Shown here piece by piece: positions 44,557 to 55,236 of a stretch of DNA of 64,000 nt. The notes beneath the pieces are model-generated. The model was not told the origin of the DNA, made no database searches, and worked only from the letters and a program-made list of their open reading frames with translations. A program made the translations under genes and the position numbers. Every line of letters starts with the position of its first letter. Position 1 is the first letter of the stretch. The DNA comes from Podospora pseudocomata (taxonomy: Eukaryota > Ascomycota > Sordariomycetes > Sordariales > Podosporaceae): contig NC_085891.1 in assembly GCF_035222375.1 (NCBI RefSeq), positions 2,542,001-2,606,000 on the forward strand, in the 5' to 3' direction.

Positions 44557-47500
44557 ATGTCGGACGAAAGGCAGGTCATCGACCTCGGCGGGAGCGACTC
44601 CGAGGATGAGGACCTTCGCATCGCCATTGCTCTCTCCCTCGGCCAGGACCCAGGTTCGCGACGTACCAATACTCCAAGGAAACACGAGACCATCGACCTG
44701 ACACTTGATGATGAGTCACCAGCCGCCGGGGACACTGCTGGACCAAGTCGACCTGGTGGTGAGGATACCCAGGACCGGGACCAGCCTGTCCCCGCAGTCA
44801 TGACGACCTCGACTTCTGCCTCACAGCAATCTGATACTCCTACGGCCTCTCAGGCGTTAGCAACGGGCCTCTCGGCGCTCGGGTTGGACAGGAAGAAGAT
44901 GGAGGAGGAAAGACTTGCTCGACTTGCCCAGAGGAAGAGAAAGGCATCACTTGAGGCGCCGGCTCGGTATTCCAGTTTGGACACCCGGTCGACTCAGATT
45001 CCGAGAATGTTGGGTGACGAGGGGATTTCTTCCCACAGCAAGGGTCGAGGGGATAAGAACGATACTGGCTCTTTATCTCCAGCAGTCAAGGCCAGTTCAA
45101 GAAGGATGAATAGCTCAGGGAGCAGTCATGGGAGCACATGGGGGTTAGCAAATGCAGTCGAAAAATCAGTCAGTGACAGCACTCACAGTAATTCCAACCG
45201 TATCCTTCCACCCAGGTCTTCTTCGACCAGCCATCAAGTTCAAACCCTCCCATATCCCCGCGGCGTCATCAAGAAGACTTGGATCTACCCAAGCTACCCG
45301 CGGGCTAACGACGATGTCAAGATTGAAGAAGTCCTTCAGAAGGATATTCTCGAGCTGGCCGTTATCAGCTCGTTTCAGTGGGATGAGGATTGGATGCTGT
45401 CCAAGATTGATATCTCGAGGACTAAGCTGTATCTGATTGCTTTTGCGAAGAGTGAGGCGCAGGTAAGATATATACATACATATATATATCCCCACACACA
45501 CCGGAATGGACCAGGACCCGGTTCATACTTACCAAGATATGATTATTTAGAAGAACGAGATGAGGAATAATGTCCCAAAGAGCAGGATCCGGTTTTGTTT
45601 TCCGGCCATGCAGGCTGTGGGTGCGATGCATTCGAAGCTGATGCTGCTCAAGTATGAGGGTTATTTGAGGGTTGTGGTTCCGACGGGGAATTTCATGTCG
45701 TATGACTGGGGGGAGACGGGGACGATGGAGAATGTAAGAGTTGATGTGATTGTGTGTTTTGGGGGCGTCATGTCCTGTTTTTGAACCACCTGGCTGTATA
45801 ATCGGATCATGAGGTTACTAACACGGTTTTCGTAGATGGTCTTCCTTATTGACCTCCCCAAGTTCAAGAACACAGAGGAGAGAGACGCGGTTCAGGGGGG
45901 CGGGCTCGGCTCCTTTGGCGAGGATCTGGTGTATTTTCTGATGGCTCAGGGGGTTGATCCGTTGTTGATCAATAGCTTGCGGAGCTATGACTTTTCGGAG
46001 ACGAGGAGATATGGCTTTGTTCATACCATGTGAGTACCTGGTTTTGTATTTGTGTTTTTGTCAGCCTTTTTCTTTTTCTTTTTTTTTTTTTTTTTTTTGC
46101 ATTGCGGGTAGTTTCCGTCTTGAAGCATTGCATATGTCTTCCAGCTGGTTGCCTGGGTAAGCTACCTGGTGGGAGACAGCTTCCGGAGGTTTTGTTTTTC
46201 CCATGACAGCATGGGAATGCCGGGTCATGATGACGGGCAGTTTGTGGAAGGCCAAGTGGTACACGACAAGTGTAGTCTTGGGGGTAAAGACGGGGGCTTG
46301 TTGTTGATTCCTCGCTTCTTTTTTGCTCTTGTTATTCTTCTCGCGCCCGTCTTGTAACTTCTTATCGTTTCACTATCTTCTTCTACCCGGCGATCACTTG
46401 TTACGTCACAGGCAACACTTGTCTGGCCTGAAGATGGAGACAGGGACTCCTGTGCCAAGCGGCCACATGGGCGGAGAAAAACAAAATGAATGGAGAGAGC
46501 TGGTGGTGATTGGGAGATAGAAAGGGCTGAGAGAGTAAAGGAAATTGGGGAGGTGCCCAAGTGGACGCCAGAGTGGACGTGTAGACTCTGGGCAAGCCAT
46601 CGGGAAGCAGGCTGGCCAGCAATTTGGGATGTGTTTTCCTCGTTCACAAGTTCCGGTTGCATCACCCCCCCAGTTTGAGGTTATATTCAGGGATCAGGAA
46701 ACAGTATTGCTTACGTTCTGTTCAACATTCACACTCTTTCACTCGTACATTGCGCTTTCTACCTAGTCTTTTTACCACATCATCGAAGCAAAAAATGATT
46801 CCTTTTTGAAAAAGAAGAGGAAATCATCAAGGATGATAGCATAGGTAGCTAACTGCTTCTAGTGTTGGCTCTCATACCACGGATGAGGCTTGGAAAAGGA
46901 CTGGTGAGTGTTGCTCGTCCAGGTTTGGCGATGGCCATCTATATGGCCGATGATCGGTGATGCGGCTCAAGGTTGGTGGTGATGGCTAACGGTCTGATGT
47001 AGGATACCCTGGCCTCGGTCGGGCAGTCGCCGCTCTTGGTCTCGCGTCCAGTGACCCCATCGAGCTCGATTACGTGGTATGTCGTCTCCCCCTTCCACCT
47101 TGTAGACCGAGATGAAGATCTAATGAAGATTTTGCAGTGCTCTTCGCTCGGTTCTGTGAATAGTAGCGTGATCAACTCGCTCTATTACGCCTGTCAAGGT
47201 AGGTCGACTTGCCTCATGATACATTCATCACGACAACGACGACAACGACGGCAACGATGACGACTTGTTTTGTTTGAATTACGGGTCGTCTCAAGGTTAC
47301 TGACAAACACACAGGCGACTCTGGCCTCAAGGAATTATCAACCCGAACCCCGGCGCACAAGAAAGTGTCTGACGATGACGTGTTGGATCATGTCAGGGTG
47401 TACTACCCTTCGGAGAGGACGATTGTGACCAGCAAAGGAGGGAGAGACGTACGTGGCTGCATGTCGAAGGTTTTCGGATGCTTCGCGTGACTGCTGACAT

Positions 47501-48131
47501 TGTGGATTAGGGCGCCGGAACGATATGCTTTCAGGAAAAGTGGTGGAAGGCGTCGGGCTTTCCGAGGGAGGTGCTGCGTGACTGTCGATCGAGGAGGGAG
47601 GGAGTCGTAATGCATTCCAAGGTGGCGTTTGTGGGCCGGACGGGAGGGAGGCGTGGGTGGGTGTATCTGGGAAGTGGGAACCTTTCGGAGAGTGCTTGGT
47701 AAGTTTGGGAACATATGGCTGGATGTGGGTGTCGTTGTCGTGGGTGCGTGTGACTAACGTGGTGATGGTAGGGGGCGGCTGACGAGGGAGAAGGTTGGCG
47801 GTGGGGTGAGACTGAACTGTCGGAACTGGTACGTGCTTTGTGTTTTGAGTTTTGTCAGGGGGAAGTGACCGTGCTTTGTTGGGGGGGTGGCTTGAGGGGT
47901 GTGTTTTGTTGATGGGGAGATGGACTGGGTTAAGGAAAGACCATGGCTAACGACGGACCGGTGGGTTGGGTGTTTAGGGAGTGTGGCGTTATTTTCCCTG
48001 TTGAGTCATCACTGGCCGGGGGTGACAGCTGGGAGGCGTTTGAGAATGTTGTGCCCGTGCCGATGGTTGTGCCGGGGGAGAGGTTTGGGATGCCGGGGAG
48101 TGAAGGGGGGTTGGTGCCGTGGTTTAACTGA
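44557..48131 (+). CDS. TDP1: Tyrosyl-DNA phosphodiesterase 1
   Basis: Phospholipase-D-fold enzyme that removes topoisomerase I peptides from DNA 3' ends. Ten exons (44557-45462, 45551-45733, 45836-46029, 46863-46903, 47003-47076, 47138-47198, 47315-47448, 47511-47698, 47772-47828, 47978-48131) give 663 residues. The two HKD half-sites are AMHSKLMLL...VVPTGNFMSYDW and VMHSKVAF...YLGSGNLSESAWG. Splicing restores family segments across junctions: FVHTIVGSHTTDEAWKRTG, YPGLGRAVAALG, CSSLGSVNSS, YYACQGDSGL and LNCRNWECGVIFPV. The first about 230 residues are disordered but start with RQVIDLGGSDSEDEDLRIAI, which combines a SUMO-motif-like VIDL and a ubiquitin-interacting-motif-like helix (DEDLRIAIALSLGQD), then a second ETIDLTLDDE. 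Intron 3 is 833 bases, far longer than the others (61-149). Confidence 0.93.
46080..46099. repeat. Poly-T run inside Tdp1 intron 3
   Basis: About 19-20 T in a row after TTTTTCTTTTTC, some 50 bases downstream of the intron's donor. It may simply be slippage-grown; it could also confuse splice prediction by resembling an acceptor tract, as a TAG follows at about 46110. Confidence 0.8.
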
Positions 48132-48820
48132 CAGATTAGGTTCAGTGGGGGCATACGATATCATGGGGCTTCATTGGCTCTACGATTGTTGGCCATGTTG
48201 GCATGGAGGTGATTCACCTGTTGTGTGGTGACGATGATACTCTATCAACAACTGAAAAACTCTGTTTCTGCGTGAGCACGATTTACAGAGGTACATGAGG
48301 GAGTCTCGATGCCTTGTTATGGGCGGTGGGGGGGTGGAGTCAATGTCACTGAAGTCTAATCAAGCAGAGTTTGTCTTCACAGGAGGGTGTCCACTTCGTT
48401 GTTGGGAGATAGGCGGACGGCGCGCGCATGAGAATCTTGAGGGTGAGTACATGTGTTTTTTGAACTTTGTTTTGGTGACGGCTTCAACCTAGGGTGGGCG
48501 AGGGCGGTGGAGCATGCTGTGGGTACCGTCAGAGCCAGAGCCTGGGCCGTGTCATGATGGTAATCAGCTCGTGATATGAGATTAGGCGATATGCTAGTCG
48601 CTGACCCTGATAGGAGACATGAAGGTCACGAAGATGATTGCATGCGCGGAGGGAGCGCCATGAGAACAGAACCGGATCCGGCGAGATGCCGGTGAACAGC
48701 TCGTGGCGACAGGGCGATTAGGCTGGTACGTTTGGGGAACATGGCACGCACAGTGAAGCTTGAACATCCCTGGCACGGAGGCGTTTGGTTGAAGTTCACG
48801 ATTGCAATTGCCTGCCGCGG

Positions 48821-48906
48821 GCTCTGGCCTTGAGGATGAGGCTCTGGCCTTGAGGATGAGGCTCTGGCCTTGAGGATGAGGCTCTGGCCTTGAGGACGGG
48901 CTCTGG
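48821..48906. repeat. 20-base tandem repeat, about 4.3 copies
   Basis: Units GCTCTGGCCTTGAGGATGAG at 48821, 48841 and 48861 are identical; the fourth (48881) differs at its end and a partial fifth follows. There are no spacers, so this is a minisatellite and not a CRISPR-like array. Confidence 0.95.
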
Positions 48907-49876
48907 AACAGCCTTATGGGGCAGCTAGCGCGGCCAAGAAGATACTCGAAGAAGACTAGCTCGATGGCTGGATTTGTGAGCACATCCAGCTTGGGCAGGT
49001 AGGCGGGTGACGACTGGGGGCGGCATACAGAGGACAACGAGTGGCTCACGACCTACCAGCTGGCAGATTTTGGGGAAAATCTCGGGACCGAGGAGCAGAT
49101 GGATTTTTCCGGTCGGGGGGGGTTACCTCGGTAACGGTTAGGCTTCCGGAAATCGTTATTGGGGACAGAGTTCGGGACAGAGGGCCTTTTCGACGTTCGG
49201 GACGAGATGAGACATTACCACCGCGGTTTTGAACAGGAGCTTATGGGATGTCGAGGGCTCGTTTTGACGACGGCTTTGGCCAAGGGGGGTTTGGGTGAGA
49301 ATAAGTCCCAAAAAAGGCGTTGTGTGTATATGTGATTGGAATAGGGATTGGGCGATATGGGCGTGTCAGGAGAGGAGGCAACTTGGCGCGATGTGGAAGA
49401 TGGGGAGAGGAGCAGTCACGGTAAAGGGAGGCGTGTTTTGGATCCATGTCTGTTGTTTGGCCGTAATTTGTTTGAGCACAGGGGGTGAGCATTGCAGATT
49501 TTAGGACTACAGCGCCACGACTTCTTGGGGTAGACAGAATATCTCTCTACAAGTTTGGGGCTCATTTCTTTTGGTCGGGGGCGACGGAGTGAGGAGAGGA
49601 TTGAACGTGGGTGCTTTACAAGATACCTTTGACTGTGGTGGCCCATAGGAGGCAGAACCTCGTGGTGCTCCACCCATGTGTCCGAAAAAAGAAGTGCTCC
49701 AGACATATAAATGGACCAGCTAACAGCTAAAAATACCACGTTTATCAGCCTTCAGTCACAGCAAGTACAGCAAGCTCCGGCCATGCTTTTAACCATGATT
49801 TTACAATGAAGATGTTTTATTGCCTTGGAATTAGCATAGGTCAGGGTCGATATGAGAAACTCTATTGTTTTAATCG

Positions 49877-50313
49877 CAAAATCTGCCATTTGGAGCTAAA
49901 GTCTTTTCTGACCACTTGAATGAATTATCCGCAAGAGTCTTGATGATCGAGGTGCAAGGAAAATTCCCCATGGCATCAGGCTTCTCAGGAAGTGAGGATT
50001 CAAGAAATGGGTGGATCACGGGTTGTCCCACCAACCAGCCACTATTTACTTGAAAAGGGGCAGACCCACTTTTTCCCCATGACAGCAATCCATGTATGAC
50101 CTCAATCACCCCGTTTCCTGCAATGCGAACAAAGGCAAAGATCTTTGTGATACTAGACCTGAAATGTATTTTGATCTTCCATCCGCTTTGGAGCCGATGT
50201 TGTCCTATTTCCTCGAGGAGCAACAGAATGAAACGAGACGGTTCTCCACGATGGCAAAGTTAATTAAAACTGACCTTGTTGGAATCATATCCTTTGAAAC
50301 TCAACGACAGTAG
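49877..50313 (+). pseudogene. Possible remnant of a coding gene
   Basis: Two protein-like open stretches lie close together in different plus-strand frames. The first reads QNLPFGAKVFSDHLNELSAR and continues to a stop after TNQPLFT at about 50053; the second runs 50092-50313 and includes YFDLPSALEPMLSYFLEEQQ and FSTMAKLIKTDLVGIISFET. The amino-acid make-up is balanced, unlike the surrounding chance frames. There is no start context or splice pair that joins them convincingly, and I do not recognise the family. The opposite strand also has a 117-codon open frame (49870-50223), so this is only a suggestion. Confidence 0.25.
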
Positions 50314-52261
50314 AGCACTTGATAGGTGGCCATACTGTTTCCTTGATGGCCATATCTCCCTCCCTCGTCTTTTGATTGGAGAAGAGCATTCGAAATAGTG
50401 ACCAGAACTACAACTGCCAGATGCTGTTTGATCTGCCTGATTGTAAAGGCTCATTCTGCAAGAGGTGGGATCGGCTAGCTCGCATTCCACGCTGCTGTGA
50501 TTGTCTACCTAGCTGCCTTGGTCTAGGACATATACTCTCTGAATCTGGTAGCGGATATGCTGAACAACATGTTAGCTTAGGTGGCGTTGAAAGAAACAGT
50601 CTGCTAGGGACCTGCCTCACGGAGCGTCCCGTGGAAAGCGTGTTGTTGATGAAACTCTTTCAACGGTACGTTAGTAGGTAGAACGGTCCACCCAAACAGT
50701 GTGGATTAGGTTTGGAATCGTATGAATTGCAACCTTGCCTTGCGATGTGTTAGGCTGTGTAGCGATCAACCATCGCAAAGCGAAACCAGGGCAGCACGAC
50801 CGGGCGCGAGGATACCTGGCTGTCTTTCAACAAAGGTGTTGTTAGCAAGGCTTGCCCAAATTTTCAGGCTGTCTTGAGTGTCGAAGACTACACATGACAA
50901 ACCGTGATGGCTGAGTGTTTCTTACCAGGTAGGTACTGTCTCGCAGGTTTAAGCTTTGAGCAACAACTCCCTCCATCCTTCATGGTGCTCCCGCCATAGC
51001 CGTTAGAAAGCAGCCATGTTGCTCATGTATGTGAGGCTCAATTCAATATTCAACTTGATGCGCAAAGTGCCCGATGGGCAAACACATGTCACTTCCAGTG
51101 ATAGGGCCTATCAGGCGGGGGACAGCGGGCGCAGATAGGTAAACTCCCAGACCCACTCGGGCTGGCTACAAAGGGCGCAAGAGGCTGAAAAGCAGGCGCA
51201 TTGGAAACTGGAAGTCGGCCCTCCACCAAAGTACCAAAGTACCTGGGCTCCGCTTGGTGGGGTACACCACACCCAACCTCAAGTGGAGCTCGACGTGTAG
51301 ACGTCGAAATAAGCTTTGCGCTAGGCAGGGATCCAAGTTCGGCCTCCATCTCCACCCCCGAGCACTTGCGACAGCAGGCATTCGATTTGGGTTTTGCGAT
51401 GGGAACGGCTGAAATTTGTCCCTGAAATTATCAACGGAGTCACAAAGCCGCCAGGCTTCTCACGCCGGCCAATATCCCCAAGAGGTCTGGCAGACAGGGG
51501 TCGTAATAGCTGGCCAGTCTCCGCCTTGTGTTCCAGACGACGGCGTGATCCAGATGGAACGACGCCAATACAGCCCGGGTATGCCCATCTTACGTCACCG
51601 TGCTGTCCCGACCGATGGTGCCCTGGAAATGATCGAATAATGCCACCTTGCGACCAAGACAGCATAGTCCACTGCCTCGTATCTGAAGTCGGGCTTTTGG
51701 TAATCGCCGGCCATCTGGGCCGACAGAAGGAGGCCATCACAGGGAGACAGGAAACCCATCTTCAGCTCGGTCAGAACCTCATGACAGTGACTAACGCAAG
51801 GAACCCGTCAAGAACACAATATACTTCAGGTTCCTGAAAGTCAATAAAGATGCCAGGGATGTCTGACAAGCAAGAGAAACCCTTCTGCAGAGAACTACGG
51901 GTAGGCGGTAGGGACGGGACGCAGAAGCTTGATCCTGAGCTTTCGCAAAGAAGCTTGACGCCATCTCTCTTTTGCTCGTTCGTTCGAAGGCCAAAGGCAA
52001 CATAGTCGAGTTTGTAGAATACTAGATACCTATATGAAGGCGCTCCCCTCGAGCTCTTCTGTTCCATCGACACCCTGCCAGCGCAAAAGGCACGCCAATT
52101 TTATCAACGCACGCGCCCGCAGCAGAGGCCAAAGCGAGGGCGAAACCAAAAGGGCCGAAACGACCAAGACGGGCGGGGGGAATACGATCGAGCAAGGCCC
52201 CTCGATCCTCGCTCAGCGGACAGTCCGGACGCCCCGCTGCCTGGTTGGGAGTTCCGATAGC

Positions 52262-52281
52262 CTACCTAGATACCTAGGTAG
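52262..52281. repeat. Perfect 8-bp inverted repeat
   Basis: CTACCTAG and CTAGGTAG separated by the four bases ATAC. It lies in the non-coding interval upstream of the WOPR gene. Confidence 0.85.
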
Positions 52282-52576
52282 TTGACCCGCACATGCAGAT
52301 AGGTGCGCACTGTAGCAGACGATGCCTGCTCTGGGCAGGCTCGTGGAGAGACATTCTCAGCAGCATCTGTGACATGTGGGCGGTTGATACTTGATATTGG
52401 ATAGTATTCATGATAGATGGAAACCCAAATCCTTTATTACCTGCATGTCCAAAAGCCAATTCATAAAGATTCAGTTTGCATCGTCCGACGGTGCAGCGGA
52501 TGAACTCTGGGGTGTGTACAGTGCCAGCACCTTCAAGCGGTGCTTTCTCCTTCCAGTCCCGTTTCCCCCTCCTAAT

Positions 52577-52670
52577 CTTTTCGGTTCGGCACTGTGTAGG
52601 CACTCACCACTCCACTTACTGTCTCCCCCAAAGGTCTTTTTAGTTCGGCGCTATGTAGGCAATCACCACT
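52577..52670. repeat. 35-base near-duplication in the WOPR leader region
   Basis: Copies at 52577-52611 and 52636-52670 (offset 59) match at 30 of 35 positions and share TTCGGC, TGTAGGCA and TCACCACT. They are about 230-320 bases before the WOPR start codon. Confidence 0.75.
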
Positions 52671-52896
52671 CACCACCCCCGCCACCACTCACCACCCCCC
52701 GCTTACCACATTCCCACTTACCACTGAACACGTACCCACTTCCTACTGCTGTCGTTCGGTGTCGTTGGCTGCTGCCATCACTTAGGCTGGTCTTTTCCAT
52801 CTCTATAATTAATAGGCCTCTCTCATCTCTCCCTCCTACAACCTTCACCTTTCCATACCTTCTTACCGTTCCAATTTCCACCCCACAGCTCGTACA

Positions 52897-54438
52897 ATGT
52901 CGAGTCGCGCATCTAGCACATCATCGCCCGTGGTGCCATTGGAGCCCACATGGACAGGCTTCATACCAGATACCGGCAACGCGCTTGCCATCGTGGAGGC
53001 TGCTCTCCGTGGTCACCTCAATATGATTCCGCGGCGCCCTCACGACAAAGAGCGCGACGAAGTCATCCGAAGCGGCAATGTGTTTCTCTATGACCTGAAT
53101 ACCTCGGGCATCAAGCGCTGGACTGACGGCCGGGACTGGAGTCCTAGCCGCATCCAACATAATTGGCTCGTTTACCGTGAGATCGATCGCCAATCCAACG
53201 GCAGGAATAAGAAGGCAGCGAAGAAGGCGGAAACCGGCGAAATCACCACCGGCGGAATCACCAAAAAGGCACCCAGCTCTGCCCGCAACAACACGCAGAA
53301 CATACGGGGTCACGGCGCTGGAAACCGAGAGGCTGCCGCCGGCAGGGTTATCGAGCTGGCGAATGGAAAAAAGGTCCCACACGAAGGCGAGATGGGTATG
53401 CAGAAGCTGATAGGCTCGCTGGTCGGGGGCTATCCCTTCAAAAAGGGAGGTCTGATCAAGCGAACCATGAGTTTCGAGTCGGAAAAATTACATCTGCAGC
53501 TGGTCACTTACATGAGCATGGAAGACTATGCGTCCGGGCTTTACAGCACCCCCTATCAACACGCTCACATTCGTGACTGCTTCCCCCGACAAGAGTTGCT
53601 CCAAAGTAACTTCCGCTTCTTTTACATGGACGATCTGGGGCTCTTCGAGCCCATGTATGAGCCAATGCGTCAACAACTAGCCTATCACCAGGCTTTGATC
53701 GCGAACCCGCCGGGCGCGGCCGTTTTTCACCCCCACTATGGTCTGGTCCCCCACGGCATGCCTCCTCCTGGTCTGGTTCCCCACGGCATGCCTCCTCCTC
53801 CTCCTCCTCCTCTAGCTCCCCACAACATGCCTCCTTTTGCTCTGGCTCCCCACGACACGCCTCCCCACGGTCTGGCTCCTAACGGCATGCAGGCCAGGAT
53901 GCAGGCCGGGATGCACGAGCAACCCCCAGCACTTGACATGGTCAACTACCCCATGCAGGATCACAGCAACCCTCATTCTCCTGACTACCGACAGGATGCT
54001 TACACTCTGGGCAGCACAGGCCAGCAGGCTCAGGACGTTGGTGGTCAAGAGCCGAGGAGCTCGCTGGTTGGTCATCCAGCCTTGCAGACTCAAGCCGAAG
54101 ATTATGGTGGTGTTCCGGATGCCCCATTTGGCGACAACTATGGCGCTGGCATGGCTGTAGACTACCACTCTCCCATTTACCAGCCACATCACTTCCCCAG
54201 CATGCAGTATGGGTCGCACGCCATGGATCAGAATGCCTACCCCGGACAAGAAGGAACGTATCCGTCGCGGAACGGGTCCTATGATGGGGCAGACGGGGCC
54301 TATGAGGCTAGGGACATGGCCTATGCGGAGGGGGACATGGCCTATCCAGGACAGATTCTGGTGGACTATCTTGAAAACAACAACCAGCATCTCCCACAGA
54401 CACCTGACAGCAACCACCTTCCTCCCTCCAGCACCTAG
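52897..54438 (+). CDS. WOPR-family (Gti1/Pac2, Wor1/Ryp1/Sge1-like) transcription regulator
   Basis: DNA-binding master regulator of morphology, sporulation and secondary metabolism in fungi. Intronless, 513 residues. The first WOPR half (about 18-100) has TWTGFIPDTGNALAIVEAAL, the hallmark PRRPHDKERDEVIRSGNVFL and SGIKRWTDGRDWSPSRI, then LVYREID. A basic, Ala/Gly-rich linker follows. The second half has GGYPFKKGGLIKRTMSFESE and HLQLVTYMSMEDYASG (about 165-215). The PRRPHD and IKRWTDG spelling fits the Wor1/Ryp1/Sge1 branch better than the Gti1 branch. After residue 290 the protein is disordered, with repeats of (GL)VPHGMPPP type near 275-330 and of GDMAYPGQ type near 455-490. A conserved PKA site is commonly discussed for this family; PKA is encoded about 49 kb away, which is not evidence of linkage. 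Confidence 0.93.
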   Translation: MSSRASSTSSPVVPLEPTWTGFIPDTGNALAIVEAALRGHLNMIPRRPHDKERDEVIRSGNVFLYDLNTSGIKRWTDGRDWSPSRIQHNWLVYREIDRQSNGRNKKAAKKAETGEITTGGITKKAPSSARNNTQNIRGHGAGNREAAAGRVIELANGKKVPHEGEMGMQKLIGSLVGGYPFKKGGLIKRTMSFESEKLHLQLVTYMSMEDYASGLYSTPYQHAHIRDCFPRQELLQSNFRFFYMDDLGLFEPMYEPMRQQLAYHQALIANPPGAAVFHPHYGLVPHGMPPPGLVPHGMPPPPPPPLAPHNMPPFALAPHDTPPHGLAPNGMQARMQAGMHEQPPALDMVNYPMQDHSNPHSPDYRQDAYTLGSTGQQAQDVGGQEPRSSLVGHPALQTQAEDYGGVPDAPFGDNYGAGMAVDYHSPIYQPHHFPSMQYGSHAMDQNAYPGQEGTYPSRNGSYDGADGAYEARDMAYAEGDMAYPGQILVDYLENNNQHLPQTPDSNHLPPSST

Positions 54439-54453
54439 TGCTGATGATGATTA

Positions 54454-54501
54454 CATGACTACATGACTGCACGACTGCATGACTCTATGACTGCATGACT
54501 G
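54454..54501. repeat. Six octamer repeats CATGACTG just after the WOPR stop
   Basis: Exact period 8: CATGACTA, CATGACTG, CACGACTG, CATGACTC, TATGACTG, CATGACTG, starting 16 bases after the stop codon, so in the 3' UTR. Confidence 0.9.
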
Positions 54502-55176
54502 CATTGACAATCAGGGAGGGACGGCACCACTGCTTTTGAGGGCACCATTTCCTTTTGAGAAATGGTTGGAGTTGTTGGAGTTGGACTGGACGAACAGAGT
54601 TGGGGATGGATACTTTGCTTTTTGCAAGCTTGTTGCGCATGGAGGAGCTCAAGCACACACACGCACACACCACTGTCAGGGGAGCAATTGGAGGGTCTTG
54701 CGAGCTGACCCTAGCATGAGGGAGTCCCGAGCCCACACCGCAGTGGCAGCGATACTATGTATCTTTTCTTGCTTATATTTCGTTTTGGGCAGTTTTTTTT
54801 CTTCAGGTTCGGATCTCCGGATGGGCGTGACGGAGAACAATGCGTTACTTGCAAAGGGATACCCGGCGTCTCTCCCTGATTGATATTTATTCTTGCTTAT
54901 AGAGTGCGAGTTGGTTATTTTCGTTTCTGTGGCGAGGGAAAACAAAAATAAGAAACAGTACTACTTTGTCTACACACAGATAGATCGGATCCTATAGTCT
55001 CAAAGTTTCAGCGAGAAGCCTCCCGTTCCCCTCCCCTCTGGTGCCGTGTGTGAAGGAGGTGATGAGTCTTTGTGTGTTGGGCGCACAATTGTGCTGGGAC
55101 GTTTGTTCCACTCACGTCATCGGACGGTCATCGGGCGAAACCTGCCGACATGGCGGGCCCTGTTCTAACGGATGTA

Positions 55177-55236
55177 GTCGGCCGGCGGCCGGCTTGGCTG
55201 CCGGCCGACAGACTGGTGCACAGACATGGTCTGTGC
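55177..55236. other. Two adjacent perfect inverted repeats
   Basis: The first pairs GTCGGCCGGC (55177-55186) with GCCGGCCGAC (55200-55209) across 13 bases. The second pairs GCACAGAC (55218-55225) with GTCTGTGC (55229-55236) across the three bases ATG. The hairpins are eight bases apart. The role is unknown: a structured RNA, protein-binding site or cruciform are all possible. Confidence 0.85.

Larger units (their letters stand above)
48132..52896. other. 4.8 kb gap between Tdp1 and the WOPR gene
   Basis: No complete gene is supportable. The interval contains a 20-base tandem repeat (48821-48906), a possible gene remnant at about 49877-50313, a perfect 8-bp hairpin (52262-52281) and a 35-base near-duplication (52577-52670). 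The last 300 bases are C/A/T-rich with repeated CACCACTCACC blocks and form the probable WOPR leader. A TATAAA-like site at about 49709 has no clear gene behind it. Confidence 0.5.

Noticed and set aside
48821-48906. CRISPR-like array
   Set aside because: Units are directly adjacent with no spacers, and the genome is eukaryotic.
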